Notes: generated by a model from the letters alone, not told the origin. A stretch of DNA of 64,000 bases from Bythopirellula polymerisocia (GCF_007860015.1 NZ_SJPS01000005.1:124001-188000), one strand, 5' to 3'. Shown: positions 45,142 through 54,232, counted from the stretch's first letter. Numbers and translations are program-made.

Positions 45142-45601
45142 TTTACTGCTCTCGTCGCTGGCGAAACTTCGAGCACAGTCGCCGGCAAAATGGAAAGTTA
45201 CCACATTTGTCTTTTCTAACTTGACAGACTCTTACAGGAACGGTTCTATCGACCGCCGCTACATAGGGATGTGGCCTTGACGCCCTAAAACACCCTCCTT
45301 CGGGGGGGAAGTACCGGACTTGAGTGAATGGTCGGGGGCGTTTCTCTGCCGTTGACGTAGACGCCCTGGCTTGCCTCTTTCTACCCAGCCAGATGAGGTT
45401 CATCCGAGTAAAGTATGCGTTGGTTTCATCGCAGTGGGGTGGCTCCGAAACCTGGGGGTATTTAGCGGTTTTTTTTGTTCCTACAGTTTGTCGTAACTTT
45501 GCGCAAGTTTTTGGCCGCGCGATTTGTTAGAATCAGCCTTGCAAAAGTTGCCGTGGCCCACGTTCGTGCTGCGCAGATCTTTGACAATTGAACCCTTTCC
45601 A

Positions 45602-45645
45602 CTCTAGCTCAGGTAGCCACCTCGCTCGCAGCGACTGGGCTAGAG
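45602..45645. repeat. Two-tier inverted repeat, possible structured element
   Basis: ctctagctcag (45602-45612) pairs with ctgggctagag (45635-45645) over 11 bp with one G-T wobble. Inside it tcgct/agcga forms a second stem with a 3-nt loop. Left side carries a 9-nt bulge. This nested design suggests a structured RNA or a dispersed short repeat. Confidence 0.45.
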
Positions 45646-45710
45646 ATCCGTCGGTAGAGTACCTGACCTTCGATTGCGCAAAGCGATTTAGTTTTGTCAC
45701 GCGGAGCCAT

Positions 45711-45729
45711 AGTTTTGTGTTACAAAACT
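45711..45729. promoter_or_regulatory. AT-rich palindrome agttttgt/acaaaact
   Basis: Perfect 8-bp inverted repeat with a 3-nt spacer, followed by cacaaaaa. Symmetric and AT-rich, it fits a protein-binding operator or a weak terminator. No gene start is close enough to decide. Confidence 0.3.
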
Positions 45730-45976
45730 CACAAAAACCTAAGGAGTCGTATGCCACGTAAGTCGTGTCCTGCCAATGAGTTGAAGCGAGCATGACTAAT
45801 AGAAAAAGAGGGAGTTTTGTTTTGTAAAAAAAGAATTCTACGAAAAGACCGTGACAAAACCCCTGCCCCGGTGCGCAGAAGCGAGCAAAGATTGCTGGCT
45901 TCGCGCATGCCGCGGTCGCCCGGCGGATGCTTCATCCGAAAAGATCCCCAGTTGAGCGAAGTATGCTGCGGAAGTT

Positions 45977-47722
45977 TCAGCGACTGACCCAGTCAGAAAG
46001 TTGAGCCAAGTTTCCCAAATCCATACGCACCAGCGCGTCATGGGGACAGGCACGTTGACACGCTGGCCCACCGACCTGATCAGCACACAGGTCGCATTTG
46101 GTCGCCTTGTGGATCGGCTGCTGGGTATTTTGGTCGACAAGAATGGCTCCACTCGTGTCGCGGACCTCGACCATGTTAATATTGCCATAAGGACAGCTAT
46201 TGGCACACGTGCTGCAACCAATGCAAGTAAGGTCGTTGATCCGCACGATGCCAGTGGCTATATCGCGACCAATTGCTCCCGTGGGACAGCCAATCATACA
46301 GACCGGGTCCGCACAGTGCATGCAGGCCTGAGCAATCATGAACGGCCCATGGCGCTGGCCCTGGCGAACAAAGCGGGGATTGTTGTCGTGGGTCGCGGCA
46401 CATGCCCGCACACAATCGTCGCATCGTGTGCAACGATCGAGATCAATGACCATAGCTTGTTGGCCATTGATAAGCCGTCGCTCGACCAGGAATTCCAAGA
46501 GCGGGGTATCGATTCGCGGTTGTTCATCGCCAAGTTGCCCGTCACGAGACTGGCAATGCTCCGTGGTGCAGGAGACTGCGTGCTTCATAGCAACTTCAGC
46601 CAACGACTCTCGCGAACAGTACGGGAAAACATGCTCTGAGAGTACTTGCTGAGGGATGCGCAGCACGTCGACGTAGCCGAGTGCCCGCATGGAATGAGTT
46701 AACGAGGTTATTTCACTTCCCATGGCGGACTGAATCGCCTCGCTAAGTCCGAACACCTGCCCCTTGCCCAAGTAGGCAACCGTGCGATGTCCGCTTCCAA
46801 AATGGTGACTCAACCGGGCAAAGCCCGAACGGACCAGCAGGATGCCATCGCAAGGGGAACCCTCTTCCGCAATCAATGGTTCAGTGACGATTGCTTCAGG
46901 CCGCATCTGACGAGAAACATCAAAGGTAGCGTGCCATTCAAAGTTGCCATGTGACTCGAAGACGGTATCCGCGACAACCTTCTCCAAGGCATCGGGGGGC
47001 AACTGCGACAAGAGAGGCGTTTCACGGAGATGGACCCGCAAGCTGTTCTGACGGTAGAGCTGTTCGACGTGTTGACGGAGCGAATCAGTGTGTCGCATCA
47101 TATCGCGCAAACCCTGCCAACGGATTTCTAGAAGCCACGCTTCCCCTTCAGCCAACACCGTTGCCGTACGAGGTGTACGAGTAAGTGCGGCAAGTTCTCC
47201 GAATATTTCGCCCGGCTTGAGCGTCACCGTGCGAGAGTCACCCAAGACTCGTGGCACATCTTGCAGAAAGACTCGAGTCTGGGTGAGATCGGCCACCTCT
47301 TCGATATTGTCGTCGACAAAATCCTGTCTCGCACGGATTGCCTGACGAACTTCTGGCAGTTTTGGGCTACGCCACATGCGGACGAGTGATTTCAGGAAAC
47401 CTTGTTTTTGGTTTGGTTGCCTACCAAGCAATTCGGGATCGAGTCCCGATAGCACCACCTGCGCTCGACCTCGCAAGACGAGAAATGCACTGTTACCGTA
47501 GTCCCCCTCGCGGACGATGATGCCTCCGCTGGGGTAGTAATTGATTCGAGTGTCGTTCTTGAGGATCTCTCGCAGGGGCAAGGCCGAAGGAAACGCCGAC
47601 GTGTCCATCTCGTAGAAGGGATCCAGCTCAAGGAGTTGATCGACTTCGGCATCACCCATGGCATTGCCAAAGGGTGCATCCCAGCGTTGTGGTCGCTCGA
47701 CGGCTACTTCTAACAACGACAT
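45977..47722 (-). CDS. Fusion of two cyclic-nucleotide-binding domains with a four-cluster 4Fe-4S ferredoxin
   Basis: 581 residues. Residues 60-210 are a cNMP-binding domain with an intact phosphate-binding cassette, GEIFGELAALTRTPRTATV (Glu176, Arg185), and a roughly 70-residue insertion (92-168). Residues 240-365 are a second, degenerate cNMP domain (FGLSEAIQSAMGSEI, no cassette Arg). Residues 425-575 are an NrfC/DmsB-like ferredoxin with four complete cysteine sets: CTRCDDCVRAC, CMHCADPVCMIGC, CIGCSTCANSC and CDLCADQVGGPACQRAC. Sixteen cysteines match four 4Fe-4S clusters. No signal peptide, so cytoplasmic. It is last in a three-gene operon with a tetraheme cytochrome and a flavin reductase. 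A cyclase gene lies across the divergent promoter region. Electron flow gated by cyclic nucleotide is inferred. Confidence 0.92.
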   Translation of the reverse strand: MSLLEVAVERPQRWDAPFGNAMGDAEVDQLLELDPFYEMDTSAFPSALPLREILKNDTRINYYPSGGIIVREGDYGNSAFLVLRGRAQVVLSGLDPELLGRQPNQKQGFLKSLVRMWRSPKLPEVRQAIRARQDFVDDNIEEVADLTQTRVFLQDVPRVLGDSRTVTLKPGEIFGELAALTRTPRTATVLAEGEAWLLEIRWQGLRDMMRHTDSLRQHVEQLYRQNSLRVHLRETPLLSQLPPDALEKVVADTVFESHGNFEWHATFDVSRQMRPEAIVTEPLIAEEGSPCDGILLVRSGFARLSHHFGSGHRTVAYLGKGQVFGLSEAIQSAMGSEITSLTHSMRALGYVDVLRIPQQVLSEHVFPYCSRESLAEVAMKHAVSCTTEHCQSRDGQLGDEQPRIDTPLLEFLVERRLINGQQAMVIDLDRCTRCDDCVRACAATHDNNPRFVRQGQRHGPFMIAQACMHCADPVCMIGCPTGAIGRDIATGIVRINDLTCIGCSTCANSCPYGNINMVEVRDTSGAILVDQNTQQPIHKATKCDLCADQVGGPACQRACPHDALVRMDLGNLAQLSDWVSR

Positions 47723-47736
47723 AAGTGTCTCGCGGT

Positions 47737-48804
47737 CTATTTAGTCTTGTATTGGGCTGGCGCGGGTAAGAGCGGATCGATTGCGGCGAGTGAGCTGCCA
47801 TCTGTTTGAGCGGCAAAGTTATAGGCTGCCTTCCCGACAGAATCAGCGGCGGCCGTGAGCTCGGCGTTGTGGTTGAGCTTCAGCGGTACGCTTAATGCGG
47901 CATGCAGGGCATCGTCGATATGGGGATCGCTGACGCGTTGGCTGATGTCGTAGAGCTTACGTTTCAGACCGGCCGCCCGTTGGGCCGCGGCTATGCCGAA
48001 GGGGGCTTTGGAAGTGGCCTGTGCGGTGGCGCGGAGACTTGCTTCGAGATCGGCCAGAACGCCGACAACGTACATCACGCGGAGTTGTTCAGGAGCTGAT
48101 TGGGCATTCGCCGCTCCCCCCGTGCGCAGAAAGTTGTGTCGTACCATCCCTTGGGACCAGGACACCAGTTCGAATTCCTTGCTCCCAGCCGCGTGGTCTC
48201 CGACGTTTACCAACGCTTCATTCGGAGTCGTGTGGCAAGCAAGGCACTGCCGCGCGATGAGATACAGATTGGTTGGGTTATTCATTCCCGCCTGAACGCT
48301 GGTCTCGATCCGTTCTTGGCGGTGTTCAGGAGTTTCAGATTCCTTGGTGGCGTTTGGTCCACCGTAATCGTTATGTAAGGCGATCCAGTCCCTTGCCGCT
48401 CCATGGCACGATTCACAGGAGACTCCTGCGACCACACGAATCCGCTCGTCAACCTGTTGCTGAGTGTAATGACAATTGACGCAGGTATCATTGCGTTTCA
48501 CACTGCCAAGTCCCAACCGATCGGCAATGGCTTTTGCCTCGGCTTTGCGATGCAGCGAGTCGAAGGTGGTGAAGTGTGGTGTAGCATGCCAGGCTTGCAT
48601 CTCATTTTCATGGCATTTCGTACAGGAGTCGGGCCCCAGCATTTCGGCGGGGTCACTGATGATTTGATAAATCTGATTTTCGGCTTCGGCGGCGACTAGA
48701 GAGGCAGAACAGTACAAATACAAGCACGATGCAAAACAACGAAGCATTGCCTTCTGACAATGCCACTCGTGTTTCGTTCTGATTTTGGCGAGACAATGAT
48801 CCAT
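47737..48804 (-). CDS. Exported tetraheme cytochrome c (c554-like)
   Basis: 355 residues from the ATG at 48804, which touches the stop of the upstream gene; an ATG at 48747 (MLRCFASCLYLYCSASLVAAE) starts directly at the signal peptide and may be the real one. Four haem-binding CXXCH sites: CTKCH, CVNCH, CESCH and CLACH. Extra histidines (HATPHFTTF, HNDYGG) could be distal ligands. Resembles cytochrome c554-type proteins used in periplasmic electron transfer. The C-terminal half is alpha-helical and has no further haem sites. Its position between a flavin/2Fe-2S reductase and a cNMP/4Fe-4S protein implies one redox pathway across the membrane. Confidence 0.88.
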   Translation of the reverse strand: MDHCLAKIRTKHEWHCQKAMLRCFASCLYLYCSASLVAAEAENQIYQIISDPAEMLGPDSCTKCHENEMQAWHATPHFTTFDSLHRKAEAKAIADRLGLGSVKRNDTCVNCHYTQQQVDERIRVVAGVSCESCHGAARDWIALHNDYGGPNATKESETPEHRQERIETSVQAGMNNPTNLYLIARQCLACHTTPNEALVNVGDHAAGSKEFELVSWSQGMVRHNFLRTGGAANAQSAPEQLRVMYVVGVLADLEASLRATAQATSKAPFGIAAAQRAAGLKRKLYDISQRVSDPHIDDALHAALSVPLKLNHNAELTAAADSVGKAAYNFAAQTDGSSLAAIDPLLPAPAQYKTK

Positions 48805-50088
48805 TTAAGCGTCCAGTACCACTTCACCCTGAGGCTGTCCGATGCATGTGAGGCACTCATCGTCGCCCAGCGGAACACCCGGTGTCTTGCTGTGGGCGAC
48901 TTTGCCGCTACGAACCTTCACGAGACATTGTCCGCAGTTGCCCGCACGGCACCCAGAATCAAGTACCAGTCCCGCATCTTCGGCCAAGTCCAAGAGATCC
49001 GAGAAATCACCTTTCCACAGTAGTTCGGTGTTCGACTTGGTAAACTCGACACGACAGGGTTGGCAAAGTGTATTGCCTTTTTTGTGCAAGCTTTTTACCG
49101 ACGCCGGGCCGAATGCCTCGAAGTGTATGTGCTTTTCTGGGACTCCCCAATTCAATAAGCCTGGCACAAGTTGCTCCATCATGCCTGCAGGCCCGCAGAG
49201 ATAAAAGCGAAAGTTACTAGAGGGGAGCAACTGTCGCAGGCGGACAATGCTGATGTGACCCTGATATTGGTAATCTCGGCCCAACCTGTCATCGGCCAAA
49301 GGTCGTGAGTAGGTGATGTCGCTATGAATATTCTCGGCTTGGGCAAGCGATGCGATCTGCTTCTTAAAAGGGTGTTCACTGCTGTTTCGAAATCCAGCGA
49401 AGAAGTACACGCTCCTGGAGCTTCGCTCATGGACGATGGAACTGGCCATGCTCAAGAGGGGAGTGATACCGACGCCACCCGCAATGAGCACGATGGGTAA
49501 ATGGTCGGTAGGATCGAGAAAAAAAGCTCCCTGTGGTGCTTGCACCTTCAGCTCGCTGCCAACCTTCGCACGATGGTGAAAATAGCTGCTCCCTTGGCCA
49601 GACGGCAGGTCAGCTCTTTCGAGTGGAGACTCCGACCTCTTGATGGTAACGCGGTAGTAATCTTCGCGGGGGCGATCGGAAAGCGAATAACAGCGGACGA
49701 TCGGCTTTCGGTGTGGATCAACGGGCAAACTAAAGGTCAGATATTGCCCTGGCTCGAATCGTGGTAATGCTCGGCCATCGGCGGCAACTAGGTAGAAACT
49801 CTTGTAGCCGACAGCCTCATCCACGATAGCTGCTACACGAAAGGGCCTTTCACCAGCCCAGGCACGGTAGATTGGCTTGGTAGCTCTAGCATACTTCAGC
49901 TCACCTGCTAGTTGCTTCTCAAATCTAGTGCGCTGATCTTGGTAACGACGACGAAGCCTGCTTGTCCTGGATCGGTTCCCCACGATGGTAGCAAGCGCCT
50001 CCAGGCCACTCACCCCAATCAGGGCGGCTCCTGAAACGATTCCTAGCGATTGCCAATCCACGTTGCATCCTTGCAAGTCTTGAGTCAT
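48805..50088 (-). CDS. Membrane-anchored flavin reductase with plant-type 2Fe-2S domain
   Basis: About 427 residues from the ATG at 50088, which follows ribosome-binding site aggaagg; an ATG at 50103 is also in frame. A single N-terminal membrane helix (LGIVSGAALIGVSGLEALATI) anchors it. Next come an FAD-binding fold (RCYSLSDRP), an NAD(P)-binding fold (IVLIAGGVGITPLLSMAS) and a C-terminal 2Fe-2S ferredoxin with DSGCRAGNCGQC and CLTC as ligands. Relatives include flavohaemoglobin reductase domains and HCP reductases. It would pass electrons from NAD(P)H to a one-electron carrier. First gene of the three-gene operon; its end abuts the cytochrome gene, so translation is coupled. Partner not proven. 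Confidence 0.9.
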   Translation of the reverse strand: MTQDLQGCNVDWQSLGIVSGAALIGVSGLEALATIVGNRSRTSRLRRRYQDQRTRFEKQLAGELKYARATKPIYRAWAGERPFRVAAIVDEAVGYKSFYLVAADGRALPRFEPGQYLTFSLPVDPHRKPIVRCYSLSDRPREDYYRVTIKRSESPLERADLPSGQGSSYFHHRAKVGSELKVQAPQGAFFLDPTDHLPIVLIAGGVGITPLLSMASSIVHERSSRSVYFFAGFRNSSEHPFKKQIASLAQAENIHSDITYSRPLADDRLGRDYQYQGHISIVRLRQLLPSSNFRFYLCGPAGMMEQLVPGLLNWGVPEKHIHFEAFGPASVKSLHKKGNTLCQPCRVEFTKSNTELLWKGDFSDLLDLAEDAGLVLDSGCRAGNCGQCLVKVRSGKVAHSKTPGVPLGDDECLTCIGQPQGEVVLDA

Positions 50089-50288
50089 TTTGCCTTCCTG
50101 CATCGGCGGAAGACTAGGGAAGCGGCATTATTTCGCAACCTGCGAGGTGTGTCGAGAACAAATCGCCATCATAGCTAGCGGAGGGTGGTATTGATTCTGC
50201 GGACCGTGAGGGCAGGGTTGGAGCAGGGAATAACCTACCTTCTCATAGGGGCTGTTCAGCGCTGAACCCCTTGTTTTCCTGAGCCTGC
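50089..50288. promoter_or_regulatory. Shared divergent promoter region of the redox operon and the cyclase
   Basis: 200 bp between outward-facing starts (50088 minus, 50289 plus). It must carry both promoters. I found no clear cAMP-receptor-protein palindrome. The short distance supports co-regulation of the cyclase and the cyclic-nucleotide-binding redox operon. Confidence 0.4.
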
Positions 50289-51791
50289 ATGGCAGCCACG
50301 ATGCTCGACTCTTCGCCCCCTCCTTTCACGCACGACTTTGCTCCTCTGCTGGGTAAGGCTGCGCTCGCTAATTTCTCTCCACATCTTGGCAATGCTACGC
50401 CGATTGAGGGTCCCTCGTCGCTCACCTGGAACAAATGGCTAACTGCCATTTCCCAGTTGCATCGAGCATCGGCGGATTCACCGGCTTTTTTTTTAGATGC
50501 CGTACGATTCGCCATCGAAACGATTGGACTCGATGCGGCCTGCGTTTTGAGTTATGCAAGTCAGCCTCACGGCGGATCGTGGCACGAGCTGGCAAACGAT
50601 GGCTGTGCGGTCAGTGGAAAAGTGCGGCCGGATGAGACGGTTTTGAGAATGCTCGCGGGCAATCCGGTGGCTTGTTATCAATCAAGTCTGCCGAACGTAG
50701 CGGGAGTTGTTGACACGCAAGCTGTGGCACTCGCACCAGTTCTTGATTCTTCCGGCGAATTGATCGGATGCATTTATGGCGTTCGCAATAATTACGGATC
50801 CAATCGGCGGAGGGGTATTCGGCCTTTCGAAGCACGCATGTTACAAGTGCTGGCCGAGTCAGTAGCCGTGGGTATCGCTCGCATCGAGCTAGAAAAGGTG
50901 GCGGCACGGACCCGTGTGTTATTGGAACAAGCCTTTTCGCCAACTGTTGTCGGGCATATTCAGCGCCATCCCGAGTGTCTTGCTGGTCAGCTGCGCGAGG
51001 TAACGCTGCTGTTTTCCGATCTTCGAGGCTTCACTTCGTTGGCCGAGACATTGCCTCCCGCCGAGTGTTATCGATTGCTGGGGGATGTGATGGAAGTTTT
51101 TACTGCCGCTGTGATCGATCATGCGGGGATTGTCGTCGACTATTATGGCGACGGATTACTCGCAATGTGGAACGCTCCAATTGACCAGGCTGAGCAAGCA
51201 GACTTGTCATGCAGAGCAGCACTAGCCATGTTCGACGCTCTAAAACGAGTTTCCGAGCAATGGCTTCCTACAATGCAGGTTCCCTTGGAAATGGGCATTG
51301 GCATCCACACAGGGGAGGTGCTAGTTGGCAATGCAGGGACAAAGTTCCGCCTGAAATACGGTCCCCGCGGAAGCAATGTTAATCTAGCCAACCGCGTGCA
51401 GGCCGCCACCAAACAACTCGAGACACCGCTCCTTATAACCGGGCCAACACAGCAGAAGTTATCGAACCGTTTTTTCTCTCTTCGAGTTTGTACGGCGCGA
51501 CTCCCTGGGCTGGAACAACCGGTGGAACTTTTCGCAGTTTATCCTGCAAGCTTTTCTGCGGAGGTTAAGGCTCGGTTAGATCAATACTCCCATGCCCTCC
51601 GGAACTACGAGGCAGGAGAATTCACACATGCCGAGGAACTGTTGTCTGATCTCGTGAGGGCTGACTCGGTCAGCCCGGCACGTTTCTTGGCACATCAGGC
51701 CGCTACGATGCGGCATGCGGAAATCGGTCGTCGGGCTTCGGACAAGGGCATCGGGAAGATGGATTGTGTGATCGATATTTTTGAGAAATAG
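50289..51791 (+). CDS. GAF-domain class III nucleotide cyclase
   Basis: 500 residues. Residues 55-200 are a GAF-type sensor (FFLDAVRFAIETIGLDAACVL; ALAPVLDSSGELIGCIYGV). A short helix links to a class III cyclase catalytic domain (about 225-400). Both metal-binding aspartates are present, Asp244 in LFSDLRGFTS and Asp288 in DYYGDGLLAMW, 44 residues apart as usual. The base-recognising positions are unusual: the Lys before GD is Asp284 and the usual Asp is Ser362 in YGPRGSNVNLANR. The transition-state Asn and Arg (NLANR) remain. It should make a cyclic nucleotide, but cAMP or cGMP cannot be chosen. No membrane segment. A C-terminal region (420-500) is helical. Confidence 0.9.
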   Translation: MAATMLDSSPPPFTHDFAPLLGKAALANFSPHLGNATPIEGPSSLTWNKWLTAISQLHRASADSPAFFLDAVRFAIETIGLDAACVLSYASQPHGGSWHELANDGCAVSGKVRPDETVLRMLAGNPVACYQSSLPNVAGVVDTQAVALAPVLDSSGELIGCIYGVRNNYGSNRRRGIRPFEARMLQVLAESVAVGIARIELEKVAARTRVLLEQAFSPTVVGHIQRHPECLAGQLREVTLLFSDLRGFTSLAETLPPAECYRLLGDVMEVFTAAVIDHAGIVVDYYGDGLLAMWNAPIDQAEQADLSCRAALAMFDALKRVSEQWLPTMQVPLEMGIGIHTGEVLVGNAGTKFRLKYGPRGSNVNLANRVQAATKQLETPLLITGPTQQKLSNRFFSLRVCTARLPGLEQPVELFAVYPASFSAEVKARLDQYSHALRNYEAGEFTHAEELLSDLVRADSVSPARFLAHQAATMRHAEIGRRASDKGIGKMDCVIDIFEK

Positions 51792-51800
51792 TCGTGAAGA

Positions 51801-53045
51801 CTATTTCTTTAGATTCTCACTCTCGGGCATGGGCAAGGCCTCAGCCAACTCTGTTGCCTTACGCATCCCAGGGAGCCAATACTTATCTAGAGGACAAAAG
51901 ACTTGTACGAAGTAAGGCAAAGGCAGATTGGAATAGGTTGGTTGCAACAATATGGGTTCGCCGTCGCTTAGGATGAGACATCCTGACGTTTCAGACGAAG
52001 GGACAGAACAGTTGCCTGTGACTGTCAGTCCAGCAGAACTCATTTGGAATTTACAGGCCAGCTTCTCAAATGATAGTCCGTCGGCGGCATGAGCTATAGA
52101 GAGTTTTTTTCCTGCTACGCAGAATAGTGACTTCCTCAGTGCCGTGGTAAGAGAGCTGCTGATCTGGCCAGCCTCCGATTCGAGCGACCCTTTTGCATCA
52201 CTGATGCGGTGCTTCTGCAAGTGGAGAGTCTCAAACTGCAGGCTCGCTGTAGAACGCAACGTGTGCGGAGAATCGTTGCCGAGCCACTCTTGCAAATCGA
52301 TTGGTGAGAATGTCCCTTGCAAAGTTCCCTCTGTGGAGTCCTGGGCAGTATGAAGTTGTAATGCGCCTGTAAAATTGGCGGCGTTCCATCTGGACGCCCC
52401 TGGGATTAAATCCGCGAAGAACCAAGCAGGTAGTTGACCCTCTCGGCAGTCGAGGGACAAATCCCAGCTACCGTTTTCTGCTCGCTCAACTTGAAATCGC
52501 AAGTGCCCACGCTCTGCTTCAGCAGTTACCACGTCGGCCTGGACGATCAACTTGCGATCCAACGCTTTCATATCCTTAATGACTATCACCACATTGGCCA
52601 ATTCGAAAACCTGGCTCGCACTTCGCGCGAATAATAGTTTGTCTACTTTGATAGTTACTGAGGGAAGTTCAGCATCGGAGAGCCAGCCCTGCAATGTTCT
52701 TGTCAGATCGTCCATCTTATTGCAAGATAATTCGATCTGATCTGCAAAGATTGAATGGTCAGACAGCAAGTGCAGCTTATCGACCGTGGCGAGAGTGGAA
52801 TCTGATTGCAAATCAGCGAGGCGGACTGCGAAGAGTTGCCGTTCTCCGGGAGAGGGTGCAGTCACCTTTGAAATGCTGGAGCGAATGTGCAGGTTATTCT
52901 CCAGCACACGTTGCCAGTCCTGCTCCTGCCACGGGCGATGAAAGTAGAGCACGCCAACGACTGAGAATACCGTCGGCACAATGCACGCGAGAACGTATAC
53001 GGCGCGGCAAACACGGCGCTGAGTTCTTTCATGCATCGAGAACAT
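51801..53045 (-). CDS. Membrane-anchored protein of unknown function (AsmA-like layout)
   Basis: 414 residues. One N-terminal helix (AVYVLACIVPTVFSVVGVLYF) after a basic start suggests a signal anchor with a large extracytoplasmic part. The rest is beta-rich with periodic strands (VDKLHLLSDHSIFADQIELS, LSLDCREGQLPAWFFADLI) that recall AsmA-type lipid-handling proteins, but similarity is too weak to claim. It converges with the cyclase (9-bp gap) and is followed, on the same strand, 47 bp later by nothing until aroC upstream. No enzyme motif seen. Confidence 0.65.
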   Translation of the reverse strand: MFSMHERTQRRVCRAVYVLACIVPTVFSVVGVLYFHRPWQEQDWQRVLENNLHIRSSISKVTAPSPGERQLFAVRLADLQSDSTLATVDKLHLLSDHSIFADQIELSCNKMDDLTRTLQGWLSDAELPSVTIKVDKLLFARSASQVFELANVVIVIKDMKALDRKLIVQADVVTAEAERGHLRFQVERAENGSWDLSLDCREGQLPAWFFADLIPGASRWNAANFTGALQLHTAQDSTEGTLQGTFSPIDLQEWLGNDSPHTLRSTASLQFETLHLQKHRISDAKGSLESEAGQISSSLTTALRKSLFCVAGKKLSIAHAADGLSFEKLACKFQMSSAGLTVTGNCSVPSSETSGCLILSDGEPILLQPTYSNLPLPYFVQVFCPLDKYWLPGMRKATELAEALPMPESENLKK

Positions 53046-53092
53046 CCTTGTTCCCTAAGTGGAAAATAGTAATTAGTAGGCGGTTGGAGTTT

Positions 53093-54232
53093 TTATCGTT
53101 CGCGGGCCATTTTCAAAAACATTTCATAGCGTCCCAGCATCTCCGACAAACTGTCGCCGCCGAATTTGTCGACCACCGCGCAGGCGATCTCAAATGCCAC
53201 GACATTTTCGACGATTACACTGGCCGCTGAGATCGCACAAACGTCGCTTCGTTCGTAGCTGGCTTCTACGGGTTCTTTGGTGTCGAGGTTTACTGATTCG
53301 AGGGGCTTTGCCAACGTGCTTATCGGCTTCTTGGCAGCACGAATCACGATCGGCTGGCCATTGGTCATGCCGGCTTCCAGGCCCCCGGCATTGTTTGATG
53401 GTCGCGTATAGCCCAGGTTGGGGGTGTCCTTTTTACTTTCGTCATAGTGAATCGGATCGTGTACTTGGGACCCTGGACGCCGAGCGGCCTCGAAACCCAT
53501 GCCGATCTCGACTCCTTTGATCGCCTGAACAGCCATCACCGCTTGAGCCAGTCGACCATCGAGCTTGCGGTCCCATTGGGCGTGTGTCCCCAATCCAAAG
53601 GGGACGCCATCGACACGTACTTCTATGATCCCTCCGAGAGTGTCACCGTCCTTGCCTGTTCGGTCGATGAGTGCCTTGATCGCAGGATCCCGGTCCAGGT
53701 TCAATCCATACAACTCACTCTGATCGCGGATCGAGCGTTGCTCGTCGAGAGTTCCTTCAATCGGCTCAATCCGTTCACCACCGACTTCCGTCACATAACC
53801 GAAAACGGTGATCTCAAATGCCGCGAGCAATTGTTTGGCCAGGGCTCCTGCTGCAACGCGAACGGCCGTCTCACGGGCCGAGGCTCGCTCCAACACGCCG
53901 CGAATGCTGCCGAGAAACTTCATCGCTCCAGTGAGATCACCGTGTCCAGGCCGTGGGCGTGGCAGGTCATCAAGCCTTTCAAGTTTGTAGTCACGATTGA
54001 CCACCTCCAACGCGATCGGGCTTCCTAGTGTAACCCCGTGCCAGATTCCCGTGCGAACATCAACCTTGTCGGTCTCGATCCGTTGTCGTCCTCCACGGCC
54101 ATAGCCACCCTGGCGGCGTTTGAGTTCCACGTCGATTGCGTCAGTATCGACTGTCACCCCTGCGGGGAAACCGTCCACCAGGGCAATCAGTGTTTTGCCG
54201 TGCGATTCGCCGGCGGTCCAGTAGCGAAGCAT
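53093..54232 (-). CDS. aroC: Chorismate synthase
   Basis: 379 residues, the length of standard chorismate synthases. The start MLRYWTAGESHGK is the conserved N-terminal signature, with RRQGGYGRGGR, GIWHGVTLGSPIA, RPGHGDLTGAMK and SARETAVRVAAGALA as further family blocks. It makes chorismate from EPSP with reduced FMN, the last step before the aromatic amino-acid branch. Cytoplasmic. The histidines of the active site (ESHGK, RPGHGD) are present. It stands alone between a hypothetical membrane protein and a non-coding region. No oddity apart from ordinary position. Confidence 0.97.
   Translation of the reverse strand: MLRYWTAGESHGKTLIALVDGFPAGVTVDTDAIDVELKRRQGGYGRGGRQRIETDKVDVRTGIWHGVTLGSPIALEVVNRDYKLERLDDLPRPRPGHGDLTGAMKFLGSIRGVLERASARETAVRVAAGALAKQLLAAFEITVFGYVTEVGGERIEPIEGTLDEQRSIRDQSELYGLNLDRDPAIKALIDRTGKDGDTLGGIIEVRVDGVPFGLGTHAQWDRKLDGRLAQAVMAVQAIKGVEIGMGFEAARRPGSQVHDPIHYDESKKDTPNLGYTRPSNNAGGLEAGMTNGQPIVIRAAKKPISTLAKPLESVNLDTKEPVEASYERSDVCAISAASVIVENVVAFEIACAVVDKFGGDSLSEMLGRYEMFLKMARER

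Larger units (their letters stand above)
45142..45976. other. Non-coding region with several hairpins
   Basis: 835 bp between the FemAB gene and the redox operon. No credible gene; open frames at 45533-45793 and 45729-45935 overlap structured DNA and match nothing. Hairpins: 45293-45307 (weak), 45602-45645 (strong) and 45711-45729 (AT-rich). Downstream of the cNMP/Fe-S gene, so it could also carry that operon's 3' end. Confidence 0.4.
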
